Source of the DNA: Acidobacteriota bacterium | GTDB lineage: Bacteria; Acidobacteriota; Terriglobia; UBA7540 | Assembly (NCBI GenBank): GCA_021817045.1 | Contig: JAKAWG010000022.1 | Location: 1 to 61,261 of the forward strand | DNA length: 61,261 bases | Direction of reading: 5' to 3' | Part shown: positions 16,027 to 24,406 of the stretch, piece after piece | How positions within the stretch are numbered: position 1 is the stretch's first letter | Layout: each line of letters starts with the position of its first letter | The notes under the pieces: model-generated | The model's database searches: none | Told to the model about the DNA's origin: nothing | The model's input: only the letters and a program-made list of their open reading frames with translations | Program-made: the position numbers and the translations under genes

Positions 16027-18029
16027 GGGATGGTTACCGGCGATGACCCTTCTCCTTCCAAGATAAATCCTGCCCAATAAAACGGCGGTGCGTCGCCGCC
16101 GTACTCTCGAATCAGGTCGAGCTTTGCCTGCCGCAAGGCGACGTCTTTGTCCTCGTGCTGCGCCAGATGCCGATAAAATTGTTGCATTAAGGCAGCGGTG
16201 TACTCGTCATCGCTTCCCCAGAGGCTCGCAACAACCGACTTCGCTCCGGCGAACAGAAAAGCATCAGCGAGGTCGGTGACCCCTTCTTCTCCTTCGAGCT
16301 TGCCCACTCCAGTATCGCACGCTGAAAGCGTCACGAGATCGGCATTTAGGGACAAATCGATTATCTGCCACTCCTGAAGCAGTCCGTCCTGGTCCGAGCC
16401 CGGACTTCGGCCCAGCACAAGGGCAGATCGAGTCGGAAATTCCGTGCTGGCGATTGAGTGAACCGCAAGATGCATGACGCTGAAGTCACCCAGAGGCTCG
16501 GCCTCCAATGCCGTGAGCGTCGCTTTCGAGCCAAGTAGCATCACGCTGCCCGGTCCGCCCAACGCCTTATCCGCGTTAAGCACCTCCTGCTTACTTCCAG
16601 GAAGATTTCTGAGCTGATGGATGCCTTCGAGGTCGTAAAGCCCGCGCATGATTCGTCCCTTGATAGAACCGGAATGGGATGGGCTGTAAGCAACATCCCC
16701 AAGACCCAAGAATGTGCGGGTTGGCGGACGGCCGCGTTTTCGATCTATAAGGATCTGGCGCACCGACGCTGAAGGCACGTATGTTACGTCGACCGACTGC
16801 ACAAGGTAGTTCCCGCTGGGATATTCCAAGGCATCGAAAGGAAGAAGATAGAGCGTGCCGTCTGGAACGATGATGAAGTGAGTTTTCCCAGCAACCGCCG
16901 GAATGGGTGCGATCAGGATCGAATAAAGCTCTTTGGCTAAATTCGATGCTGGCTTCAAGGCCTTGACCCGTGAAAGATACTGGCTTGTGAGTGCCTCTAT
17001 CTGCTGCCGTCCCGCATTCAATTTGGTGATGCCGACGGCATTCCGAGCAATGGAAAGGCAAAATGAGTGCGGGTCGTCAAGCACATACTCCAAGATCACC
17101 TCATCCGGCGCGAGCGAAGCCTGAACTACTCGAAGCGGGACTGGCTGCCATAATCTCATTGGCGCTCGGGGCAGGGTGATATCGTTCAGGTAAGCCAGCT
17201 CTTGTTCTCGATACTCTAAATCCACAAGCAACTGCGCGCGTTCACTCGCATCCTCCGAGCGCATCAGCTTCAATTGAACGGCTGAGATGGCGTTTTCAGC
17301 TTCCTGGTAGGCGGGAGTATTCGGCCCCTTAGTCGGAGACCTTCTTTCCAAAGCGTCTTGAATCGTTCTTCCGCGCGCCCGTTCGAGGGCACGGAACGCA
17401 CGATTGATATTGTTTGTTTGCGCCGCAAGTTCGAAATCGCCCAGGTAAGTGGCGCTCGCTTCATCCACGAACGAGCCGCCGGAATACGGACCTGGTGCGT
17501 TCATCACAAGGGCATCAATGATGTCTTCGGCCTCATCATAGAGGCTCTCTGCTTTCTGAATTTTCCCCAAACGCAATTCAAGCCGCGCCAGGGCTGTAAG
17601 GTCGCGTGGCAGGCTGTAGCGGTCGCCTAACCGCATGCTCGCGTCACGAGCGGCCGCGAGACGCTGCGCAGCCTTAGCAAGTCCCCCGCGCTTTTCGTAA
17701 ATGTTCGCCAGCTCGAATAGGTCATCCTCGTCCAGTTGGTAATAGTTGAATTTTCCTGCGATGGCGGCTGCTTCCTCCATTTCGTTGATTGCTTCCGTCT
17801 CGTCGCCAGTCTTGAGAGACAGCTTTCCAAGAAAGATCAGGGTTTGCGCTTCGTGCCCCTGGCGTTGCTCTCGCCGCGCCGTGTTAAGACTCTTGGTGAG
17901 AGTGGAGCGCGCATCGTCAGTTTTGCCGAGCGCCGTCAACGCCTCTCCTCGACCTTCGTATGCCATGTAGGGAAAGCCACAGTCCTTGCAGGAATTCGCA
18001 ACACTGATTGCGTGGTCGAAGACCATCAT
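16023..18029 (-). CDS. TPR-CHAT caspase-like protease, 5'-truncated
   Basis: A 668-residue open frame with tetratricopeptide-type helices in the N-terminal half (EGRGEALTALGKTDDARSTL and following repeats) and a CHAT domain, the caspase-fold peptidase, in the C-terminal 330 residues. HLAVH (about residue 520) and SACDTG (about 570) fit the His-Cys dyad, followed by the usual GEEG ... AGAKSVVASLW. The TPR array starts abruptly at 18029, where homology to a plus-strand gene begins on the other strand. The open frame continues to 18572 only as an antisense shadow. The true N-terminus is therefore lost. CHAT proteins are often activated by partner proteins and cleave specific targets; here the linked S41 peptidase gene is the obvious partner. 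Confidence 0.75.
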   Translation of the reverse strand: MMVFDHAISVANSCKDCGFPYMAYEGRGEALTALGKTDDARSTLTKSLNTARREQRQGHEAQTLIFLGKLSLKTGDETEAINEMEEAAAIAGKFNYYQLDEDDLFELANIYEKRGGLAKAAQRLAAARDASMRLGDRYSLPRDLTALARLELRLGKIQKAESLYDEAEDIIDALVMNAPGPYSGGSFVDEASATYLGDFELAAQTNNINRAFRALERARGRTIQDALERRSPTKGPNTPAYQEAENAISAVQLKLMRSEDASERAQLLVDLEYREQELAYLNDITLPRAPMRLWQPVPLRVVQASLAPDEVILEYVLDDPHSFCLSIARNAVGITKLNAGRQQIEALTSQYLSRVKALKPASNLAKELYSILIAPIPAVAGKTHFIIVPDGTLYLLPFDALEYPSGNYLVQSVDVTYVPSASVRQILIDRKRGRPPTRTFLGLGDVAYSPSHSGSIKGRIMRGLYDLEGIHQLRNLPGSKQEVLNADKALGGPGSVMLLGSKATLTALEAEPLGDFSVMHLAVHSIASTEFPTRSALVLGRSPGSDQDGLLQEWQIIDLSLNADLVTLSACDTGVGKLEGEEGVTDLADAFLFAGAKSVVASLWGSDDEYTAALMQQFYRHLAQHEDKDVALRQAKLDLIREYGGDAPPFYWAGFILEGEGSSPVTIP

Positions 18030-18261
18030 GATCACCATTGATACGGGCCAGCAGGACAGCGAGGTTCTGGATGTCCGCAAGGACGGCTTGGTGCTGTACC
18101 GCATGAATGATGAGATTCTTTCAGCCCAAATCGAGGGAGACAAGCTGTCTGCGCCAACGCTGGTCGTGAAAGGTGAGGACGTGCCGGAGGTCCACTGGGT
18201 TTTTTGGTCGAAGGCCAAGGTTAGCGCCCGACCGGTTGCAGAGCCGAAAGCCGGCCGATGA
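18030..18261 (+). pseudogene. Fragment duplicated from the end of the 446-aa secreted protein gene
   Basis: Bases 18030-18261 closely match 19718-19949, including ITIDTGQQDSEVLDVRKDGL and PEVHWVFWSKA, up to the same stop codon and some 20 bases beyond. Only the last about 77 codons are present, without a start, and the fragment abuts the truncated CHAT frame. It is a gene remnant left by duplication and rearrangement. Confidence 0.85.
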
Positions 18262-18551
18262 ACCAGTCCGGCTGTAATGCCGGCAACCACCCGTCCAATT
18301 TGCCTGATTGCCCCTCCTTCGACGGTGCTCAACTGACGGCAAGCCAGCCGAGTGCCTATAGAGATGCGGAGTGGATAACTGATTACAATGGAACTGGGGG
18401 GGTGCCGGGTAAGTTTCCAGCGGGCTACTACATCGTCTGGAATAAGCCTGGTGAGCCTGCCAACACCTGGAGTTTCAATATCCTGCAAAGTCCTCCTCCG
18501 GGAGAGTATGGCAGCTATGTTGGGGACGTGTGTAACGCACCATATTACTGA
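18258..18551 (+). CDS. Hypothetical 97-aa protein or fragment
   Basis: An open frame whose ATG overlaps the stop of the duplicated fragment. It lacks a clear ribosome binding site and a signal peptide. The second half (GVPGKFPAGYYIVWNKPGEPANTW ... YGSYVGDVCNAPYY) looks like a beta-rich extracellular protein tail, so this could be another remnant of a secreted protein. Family not recognised. Confidence 0.35.
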   Translation: MNQSGCNAGNHPSNLPDCPSFDGAQLTASQPSAYRDAEWITDYNGTGGVPGKFPAGYYIVWNKPGEPANTWSFNILQSPPPGEYGSYVGDVCNAPYY

Positions 18552-18608
18552 AGCAGCCTGATTGGACGGCATGGGGACCGGTTAGTTAGGACCGTACGCG
18601 GAGGCATC

Positions 18609-19949
18609 GTGGGTCGAATAACAAGTGCGACAGCAGCACTCGTGCTAGCCGCATTTCTCATGGCAAGTCTGACGACTGCCCAGCCCCCTAAATCGAATCT
18701 CTATTTGCTTGCAGGCACTCCGCTGCAAAATGAGACGGATTCGTACCCCGTCACGTTGTACGCCGTCGGCCCTAACGGGCGTCTTGAGACAGTGCGGCAG
18801 ATCTTCTCGAAGAAACAGGGCCTTTTTGATGTGCGGGGCGATCTCGAGGGACGGCTATACGTCATGAACCAGTGGCAAAACGTTCTGAGCGTGATCCACG
18901 AGAGCAACCCGGAAGGCGTCGACACCGTGAAGGGCAACTTCGGCGTCATGTACGAGACCGCGTGGGGCATTGTCGCCCCGCCCGGGCGTCCGTCGAGCGC
19001 TGTGTACACCGAGTGGTGCAACGACAACTGCTGGAAGCTTTTCGCGGTGGCCGGGAGCCCGACCGCTAGCCCGGGGATCTCGAAGGGGCAATGGAGTCTG
19101 TATCGCTGGTTCCGCTACCGGGGAACGCCCGTCACGCCCCGGGCCGCAGTCATCCCCGAGGGGAACATTGCAGGTGGCGAGGTAGTGCTGCCGGATCTGG
19201 CCCGGCCCTCCGGCGGCGCCGCTGTGAAGGGGAAGCTTGCGCGCGGCTCTGGCCCCGCTGAGAGTGTCGGCACCGTCGGCGCTGTCCCCCCGCGCCTCCC
19301 GCCTTCGGTGGGCGCCCACAGCAGCACCGTAGGGGACAAAGCGGGGTGGCACCAGGTCACGGTCCGAGATGTGGCCATTGTCGCGGACACCGAGCGCTAC
19401 TTTGCCTTCGCCGCGTTCCCGTTTTATTCGAAGCAGTGGCCGGTCCCTGTCTACGTCCAAAACAAGGCTACTGGGCGCTGGCGAGTGATTGATTCACCCT
19501 TTATAAGGCTGTGGCCAAGGGTCTTCGGATCGTGGCTGGCGACAACGGTTGAGGAGCCCAATCCCACCGGGAAAGAGAGTCCGGGGCTCAAGAACGAAAG
19601 GACCTTGCCCCCTTACGCCTATGAGACGAGCGATTTCCCGCAGATTATGGGGCTATACGGAACGAAGACGTACATGCCAGGCAAGCTGCTGCTGCAGAAC
19701 TTGGTTGACGGGCGGAAGATCACCATTGATACGGGCCAGCAGGACAGCGAGGTTCTGGATGTCCGCAAGGACGGCTTGGTGCTGTATCGGGTGAACGACG
19801 AGATTTTTTCAGCGCGCATCAAGGGCGACAAGCTGTCGGCGCCAACGCTGGTGGTGAAAGGCAATGACGTGCCGGAGGTCCACTGGGTTTTTTGGTCGAA
19901 GGCCGAAGTTAGTGCACAACCGGCTGCGCATCCGAAAGGCAGTCGGTGA
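18609..19949 (+). CDS. Secreted protein of unknown function (446 aa)
   Basis: An exported protein with a signal peptide (ATAALVLAAFLMASLTTAQ). The mature part is rich in beta-strand patterns, Gly, Trp and Pro: blocks such as SNLYLLAGTP, GRLYVMNQWQ and RYFAFAAFPFYSKQW read like propeller blades but do not match a family I can name. GTG 18609 is supported by CGGAGG just upstream. Its last 77 codons exist again at 18030-18261. It heads a run of secreted or export-related genes. Confidence 0.6.
   Translation: MGRITSATAALVLAAFLMASLTTAQPPKSNLYLLAGTPLQNETDSYPVTLYAVGPNGRLETVRQIFSKKQGLFDVRGDLEGRLYVMNQWQNVLSVIHESNPEGVDTVKGNFGVMYETAWGIVAPPGRPSSAVYTEWCNDNCWKLFAVAGSPTASPGISKGQWSLYRWFRYRGTPVTPRAAVIPEGNIAGGEVVLPDLARPSGGAAVKGKLARGSGPAESVGTVGAVPPRLPPSVGAHSSTVGDKAGWHQVTVRDVAIVADTERYFAFAAFPFYSKQWPVPVYVQNKATGRWRVIDSPFIRLWPRVFGSWLATTVEEPNPTGKESPGLKNERTLPPYAYETSDFPQIMGLYGTKTYMPGKLLLQNLVDGRKITIDTGQQDSEVLDVRKDGLVLYRVNDEIFSARIKGDKLSAPTLVVKGNDVPEVHWVFWSKAEVSAQPAAHPKGSR
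19718..19949 (+). repeat. Parent copy of the duplicated gene end
   Basis: The 3' end of the 446-aa gene is nearly identical over its first 65 bases to the copy beginning at 18030, and clearly related thereafter. Homology extends about 20 bases past the stop. Both copies are on the plus strand, 1.69 kb apart, so recombination between them could delete or duplicate the intervening gene. Confidence 0.85.
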
Positions 19950-20038
19950 ACGAAGTCCGCTGCAGCGCCGGTCTATTGACCGGCGGCCTCTGGCGCTGGG
20001 GACGGCGCCACCAGCGGGTTCTCGCCAGGAGGTGAAAA

Positions 20039-20584
20039 ATGGCCAGGATTCGGAAGTGGCAAGAGACGCTGATGATTACTTTCGCCGCGCTGTTCTTTTC
20101 GGTGGCGCGGGCGTGGCCGCTGGGCGCGCGAAGCGCCGCAGCCGGCGCGCCTCATCAAAAGGAGCCCTTCACTCTGACCCTTGAGGCCCCAATGCAGCCG
20201 ATGAAGGCGGGAAAGCCACTAGTCTTGCGCGTGATCGTAACGAACACATCGGACCACGGCTTTAGTGTCCCCGTAAGCCAGGGGGGCTACGACGTCGAGA
20301 AGATCTATCGGGTCCATGTCCTCGACGAGCGGGGGCGGCCGGCTCCGCCCTGGGTTCCTCCTCCTCCGCCCAAGGGCAAAACCATCCTCCGCGTAGGGAC
20401 GGGCCACGGCATGGGATTGCAGCCGGGCCAATCCTTGACGGACGAGGTGAACATTAGCCATGTCTACGACCTTAGCTGGCCGGGCAAATACAAGATCTGG
20501 ATCGCCGAACCTTACTATCGCGGGCCGCACATGCCCAGGGGCCTTGTCAGATCGAACACAGTTACCGTGACCGTCGTCAAGTAG
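20039..20584 (+). CDS. Secreted Ig-like protein sharing a WPLG signal peptide
   Basis: A 181-residue exported protein. The signal peptide (MITFAALFFSVARA) would be cut before WPLG. The mature domain is beta-rich: FTLTLEAPMQPMKAGKPLVLRVIVTNTSD ... PGKYKIWIAEPYY is typical of Ig-like or cohesin-style folds, with a proline-rich loop (PPWVPPPPPK). AGGAGG precedes ATG 20039. The first 50 bases of the gene and its ribosome binding site are nearly repeated at the gene starting at 20896, so the two share a duplicated leader. Function unknown. Confidence 0.6.
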   Translation: MARIRKWQETLMITFAALFFSVARAWPLGARSAAAGAPHQKEPFTLTLEAPMQPMKAGKPLVLRVIVTNTSDHGFSVPVSQGGYDVEKIYRVHVLDERGRPAPPWVPPPPPKGKTILRVGTGHGMGLQPGQSLTDEVNISHVYDLSWPGKYKIWIAEPYYRGPHMPRGLVRSNTVTVTVVK

Positions 20585-20884
20585 GCTTCGGCGACGACAC
20601 GTCGTGCCGCTCGCCTCCGGGCAGATGATGGACCGCGGCTTGGACGCGCTGCTGGGCCAAATCCAACGAACTTGGCCGTGCAAAGACTGAGACTGGCTGA
20701 GGGAGAGAGGCCAACGCTGCCTCAATCAGCCCGCAACTTGCATGACGCGCGCCATATGCCAGCGGGGTCTCCGTCGGTCACCAAGCAGTCCAGCGGCCAG
20801 TGATTGATTTGCAGTGGTCTGGTGCAAGTGAAAATTTGAGAGAAGCAGGGAGCATACGGCAGGTGGTTGTGCAGAAGAAGGCTT
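20585..20884. other. Spacer, nothing recognised
   Basis: About 300 bases between the two WPLG-leader genes. No credible coding frame, promoter, terminator or inverted repeat was seen; the last bases carry the GGAGGT box of the next gene. Confidence 0.5.
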
Positions 20885-20895
20885 GGAGGTGAATG

Positions 20896-21351
20896 ATGGC
20901 CAGGGTTCTGAGGTGCAAAGAAAAGCTGATGCTCGCGTGCATGTCGGTGTTCTTCACGGTCTCCCAGGCGTGGCCGCTTGGAACGATGAAGACCAGCAGG
21001 CACTACCAAGGGGTGCATTCGCGGCTCGTGACTGGAATCAGAGGGAAAAATACCTTAGGCGTCGAAGTGATGGTGCGGAAGCCCTACGTGCGCCTAGTCC
21101 GCGCCTCCCTTGCTCCCGTCGCGCTTCCGCTGGCCGCAGGTGCCTACGTGGCCATGGCTGCCTCAGGCTCGTACTGTCCCGCTTGCACTGACACGGCTGG
21201 CAGGGCCTGCTGCCTCTCACTTGGGACGACAACGTGCTGCGACCACTTTTGTAGGAGTACGTGCTGGACGGTTCCGTGCCAGAACTTTGAGCCCGGCTCC
21301 GACTGCGTGACCTGCGGTCACGGCACCTGCCCGGCCAGTTGCACGCTCTGA
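20896..21351 (+). CDS. Secreted cysteine-rich protein, possible peptide precursor
   Basis: A 151-residue protein with the same signal-peptide pattern as the gene at 20039 (LMLACMSVFFTVSQA before WPLG). A 60-residue basic/hydrophobic middle follows, and the last 60 residues contain 13 cysteines (SYCPACTD ... CCDHFC ... TCGHGTCPASC). ATG 20896 aligns with the start of the 20039 gene and has GGAGGT; ATG 20893 is the alternative. Neighbours downstream are a sulfotransferase-like enzyme, a DsbA-like oxidoreductase and an unknown protein. It could be a disulfide-rich secreted effector, a metal-binding protein or a ribosomally made, modified peptide. None can be proved from sequence. Confidence 0.6.
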   Translation: MARVLRCKEKLMLACMSVFFTVSQAWPLGTMKTSRHYQGVHSRLVTGIRGKNTLGVEVMVRKPYVRLVRASLAPVALPLAAGAYVAMAASGSYCPACTDTAGRACCLSLGTTTCCDHFCRSTCWTVPCQNFEPGSDCVTCGHGTCPASCTL

Positions 21352-21369
21352 ACCGGGAACCGGTGTGCT

Positions 21370-22530
21370 ATGGCAAACCTCGATCTCGATTCCGTTCTGT
21401 CCTCCTGCTCGTACTACCCGGCTCAGGTGGATTTATGCCGGCGGCTGATCTGGTTTGCGGAGATTGATCGGGAGACGTATCGCCGTGCCGGCTTCCTGAC
21501 GCCGAAATTCGCGTCCATGAGCGAGGAGCGTTACGGCTTCAACCTGGACGACGTGCTCCTCCACGACCTAAGCCTTCCTATTGGCGGCGCGCCGTCGCAT
21601 TACATCTTCATTTCGGCATTCTGCTGTTCCACGCTACTGGCGCGGCTACTCGACCGCGTGCCGAACTGCCTGGTGCTGAAGGAGCCAAGCGTGCTCGGCC
21701 AGCTCGCCATGCTGCGCTACCGGCCTCAGCACGCGAAGGGCGAGAACGAGGAAAGCGACCCCTCACCCGCCGTCGTACCTCCGGCATCCTCTCCCCAAGG
21801 GAGAGGATCGCTGTCCGACGCGGAACGCGAAGAGGAATGGCGGACGTGGGCGGCGCTGGGCATGCGGCTGCTGACGCGAACCTTCGAGCCGGGTCAGACG
21901 GTGATTGTGAAGGCCGCCGACGTGTGCAACACGATGGGGGACGTGATCCTTGCGAACGATCCGCGCTCGAAGGCGGTGCTGCTTTCGGTGGGACTCAGGA
22001 CGTTTATTCTGTCCGTCCTGAAGCTCGAAAACCGGAAGAAGTGGACGCGGAGGCGGGCGAACTTCTGGCACAAAACATTAACGCTGTTTCCGGCTTTGAG
22101 CGAAGTCAACGTGCCGGAATTGGATGACGCGCAGAAGGCTGCCTACGTGTGGCTGGTGACGGCTGCGCTGTGGGATCGATTTCGAAAGCAGGCGGAGCCG
22201 GAACGTCTGCTGCTGATGGATGGCGAAGAAGTTTCCGAAAACCCGGGCGACGCGCTCAAGAAGGTGGCGGCGTTTTTCGGCCTTCCACTTGAGGAAAGCC
22301 GGCTGGAAGAGATTCTGGCCGATCCGGTCCTCAGCCATCATGCGAAGTTTCCTGGCGTAACCTACGATGCCGTCACGCGCCGGAACGATCGCGCGGATTG
22401 GGAAACGCGCTTCGGCGCGGAAGCGGACCGCGCGATAGAGTGGGCAGATCCGATTCAGGAAAAGCTGGAATCGGATGGAGTGGACTTCAGCTCGATGGCG
22501 GACGCTGAGTGCAAGGGGCTTGTGCTATGA
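21370..22530 (+). CDS. Sulfotransferase-like protein
   Basis: A 386-residue protein. HYIFISAFCCSTLLARLLD at about residues 77-95 resembles the PAPS 5'-phosphosulfate-binding loop of sulfotransferases, but with CCST where SGTT or similar is usual. LVLKEPSVL and a later VLLSVGLRTFILSVLK also fit the fold. It begins 18 bases after the Cys-rich gene stop and overlaps the DsbA-like start (ATGA), so the three are likely co-transcribed. Residues about 120-150 are encoded by an inserted repeat. Transfer of sulfate to the neighbouring secreted protein or a surface glycan is conceivable, not shown. Confidence 0.65.
   Translation: MANLDLDSVLSSCSYYPAQVDLCRRLIWFAEIDRETYRRAGFLTPKFASMSEERYGFNLDDVLLHDLSLPIGGAPSHYIFISAFCCSTLLARLLDRVPNCLVLKEPSVLGQLAMLRYRPQHAKGENEESDPSPAVVPPASSPQGRGSLSDAEREEEWRTWAALGMRLLTRTFEPGQTVIVKAADVCNTMGDVILANDPRSKAVLLSVGLRTFILSVLKLENRKKWTRRRANFWHKTLTLFPALSEVNVPELDDAQKAAYVWLVTAALWDRFRKQAEPERLLLMDGEEVSENPGDALKKVAAFFGLPLEESRLEEILADPVLSHHAKFPGVTYDAVTRRNDRADWETRFGAEADRAIEWADPIQEKLESDGVDFSSMADAECKGLVL
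21786..21808. repeat. REP-like palindrome inside the sulfotransferase-like gene
   Basis: ATCCTCTCCC at 21786-21795 and GGGAGAGGAT at 21799-21808 form a perfect 10-bp inverted repeat with a CAA loop. The flanking stretch (from about 21755) has the composition of an intergenic repeat and encodes a Pro/Ser-rich segment. The insertion keeps the frame open. Confidence 0.7.
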
Positions 22531-23495
22531 GAGGCATTCGGGAAGGCTGTCATTCTGCGCTTATCATCGCAGTTGCCACAGTCGGGCTGTGCGGAGCGTG
22601 GCCGGCGGCAGTCGCAGGTATCGGCGTTGCGGCGTGCCCAGGCCCGCAAGCCCCCGCCACAGGGCGGCCGAATGCTGCCACCGAGGCGGCGAATCCGAAC
22701 GCTCCAATGACTCGAGCGCAGGGCGCGGCCATCCTCAGAGAGTTGCGCGCCATTCGGCTATTGCTGCAAAGAGGCGCGCAGCCGGGAATGCTCGCCCGGC
22801 AAGCTCGAGCCCCCCATCCCGTCAAAATGCAGATTCAATCCGGCTGGCACGCGCTCGGCAGCGCGGACGCGCCCGTGACGATGGTCGAATTCGCGGACCT
22901 GCAGTGCCCTTTCTGCCGGCGGTTCGAGACCAGCACATTTGCCGAGCTGAAGAAGGATTACATCGACACGGGCAAGCTCCGCTTCGTCGCGCGCGACCTG
23001 CCCCTCCCGATGCATCCCTACGCGATGGAAGCGGCGGAGGCGGCGCGCTGTGCAGGCGACCAGGGCAAGTTCTGGCAGTTTCGCGATGCTGTGCTCGAAG
23101 ACCAGGTTCCTCCGGCTCCCGACGTTTTGTTGCAGCACGCGAGAGGCCTTGGGCTCAACGTGAAGGAATTTCAATCCTGTTTGAGCAAGGGCAAATACAA
23201 GCAGCAGATTCAGGCCGACCGGCAGGACGCGGCGGCTCTCGATATCCATGGCACGCCCGCGTTTGTGATTGGCCGTGTTGACGGAGGACGAATCGAAGGT
23301 CTTGCCATTACCGGTGCGCGCACCCTTCCCTTTTTTCAGCAGGAAATCGAGAGTGCACTAAACGAGTCTCCCTCCAGACCGGCCAGGATACATCCCGCAG
23401 GCGAGGTAAGCCCAGCCCAGGGTCCGGGTTCGTGGAAAACCGGTGAAAACAGAAATTGTGGCCCGCAGTCCCCTCTTGGAAGCAGAGTTTTTTGA
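22527..23495 (+). CDS. DsbA/DsbC-like exported thiol oxidoreductase
   Basis: A 322-residue thioredoxin-fold protein. The N-terminus has a hydrophobic export signal, then an Ala/Pro-rich linker and a helix (about 70-90). The DsbA-type domain starts near residue 110: VTMVEFADLQCPFCRRFE contains the CPFC redox motif, and HGTPAFVIGRV supplies the cis-proline. It acts outside the cytoplasmic membrane to make or rearrange disulfides. The adjacent 13-cysteine secreted protein is a natural candidate substrate (inference). ATG 22527 overlaps the previous stop. The C-terminal about 35 residues look non-conserved and overlap the next gene. Confidence 0.82.
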   Translation: MRGIREGCHSALIIAVATVGLCGAWPAAVAGIGVAACPGPQAPATGRPNAATEAANPNAPMTRAQGAAILRELRAIRLLLQRGAQPGMLARQARAPHPVKMQIQSGWHALGSADAPVTMVEFADLQCPFCRRFETSTFAELKKDYIDTGKLRFVARDLPLPMHPYAMEAAEAARCAGDQGKFWQFRDAVLEDQVPPAPDVLLQHARGLGLNVKEFQSCLSKGKYKQQIQADRQDAAALDIHGTPAFVIGRVDGGRIEGLAITGARTLPFFQQEIESALNESPSRPARIHPAGEVSPAQGPGSWKTGENRNCGPQSPLGSRVF

Positions 23496-24000
23496 GCGTG
23501 CCGACACGCTCTGGGAGCAATTCGAACGCACACTATCGGCGAAGGACGAGATCGGCGGGCTTTTGAGGCAGGTTAGCTCCCCCGGCACTTACACTTTCCT
23601 GCTGGCAACAGCCGATCAAGTCTTCACCCGCGATTTAGTGCTTGCATTTCTGAACCGTCTGCGCGCGTGGGGAAAGGAAAAGCTCGGCGCGCGGCACGCC
23701 TCCACGCCGCAGATTCACGTCTACGCCAGTGGATGCCGGCGCGAGTTGGTCCCAGACGCAACTAGGGCGAGGTGGCATTACCTTTATTCGCTGACGCGTA
23801 GCGAGCCGCCCGCGGTCCGGTTTCTAGGGGAAGACGAGAAGACGCGGTTTGGAATAGCTCTAGGCCGCATTAGCTGCCTTCAATTGCCCTTTAACCAACT
23901 CGTAGCACACGAAACGCACCTCGCCTACGCGCTAAACGGCCCAAAGCGGGAGAAGAAACCGCTGGAGGGCACCATCCTGCTGCACGGCTATCTTTGGTGA
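23443..24000 (+). CDS. Hypothetical protein linked to sulfotransferase/DsbA genes
   Basis: A 185-residue protein, probably cytoplasmic. It begins at GTG 23443 inside the 3' end of the DsbA-like gene (53-base overlap), so the start could be later. HYLYSLTRS, FGIALGRISCLQLPFNQLVAHETHLAYAL and a C-terminal GTILLHGYLW are the notable blocks. The histidines and beta-rich end could fit an iron/2-oxoglutarate oxygenase fold, but this is a weak impression. Tight linkage suggests it works with the upstream genes. Confidence 0.55.
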   Translation: MKTEIVARSPLLEAEFFERADTLWEQFERTLSAKDEIGGLLRQVSSPGTYTFLLATADQVFTRDLVLAFLNRLRAWGKEKLGARHASTPQIHVYASGCRRELVPDATRARWHYLYSLTRSEPPAVRFLGEDEKTRFGIALGRISCLQLPFNQLVAHETHLAYALNGPKREKKPLEGTILLHGYLW

Positions 24001-24300
24001 AAATTCCCGTAGCCCCGGCATTCCCTCGCTGCGTTCCGTCGAAAATCACCAGTACCGGCCATTTCCGTCCCGCAAGGCAGGAGGAATCCAGGGCCGGACC
24101 CCGCTCCTCGCTTTGGCGGGGACAAGCTTCGCGGGGGTGACAGAAACGGTGCTTCTCACCCATAATAGGTGAGCCGAAGGACCGTGTGCCACTCCAGGGC
24201 AGGCTTTGCCGGCTCCGCATGGCGGAAGCGTCGGGACGCCGGCGTTACAAGGGCGGCTTTTCGCTATGTTCTGCAATGCTTAATCGTGTGAGAGAAGCTC
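24001..24300. repeat. Repeat-rich spacer
   Basis: No gene is supported. The stretch contains GC-rich imperfect palindromes, for instance around 24108-24140 (GGCGGGG ... CGCGGGGGTGAC) and CTCACC/GGTGAG at 24155-24160/24168-24173. The CGCGGGGGTGAC word recurs at 60953-60964 in another repeat region, so these belong to one dispersed repeat family. Confidence 0.5.
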
Positions 24301-24308
24301 GCTCAGGA

Positions 24309-24324
24309 TGTGAGTCTCATCACA
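24309..24324. promoter_or_regulatory. Crp/Fnr-family operator upstream of the Pat-like gene
   Basis: TGTGA-GTCTCA-TCACA matches the Crp consensus TGTGA-N6-TCACA exactly, and is extended by one base pair to ATGTGA/TCACAT. A TATACA -10-like box lies at 24351-24356 with no good -35, and the operator centre is about 41-46 bases before the expected transcript start, the class II activator position. The target gene starts at 24407. Confidence 0.75.
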
Positions 24325-24406
24325 TCAACCCGACGGTTCTTGGGCCAAGCTATACAAGAAGGGTGAAATACAAACTTTCCTCGAAAAGGGCCTGCGAGCT
24401 GATACG

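Noticed and set aside
18030..18572. N-terminal extension of the CHAT open frame
   Set aside because: It is antisense to a duplicated secreted-protein tail and to the 97-codon frame, and has no TPR pattern; the CHAT homology stops at 18029.
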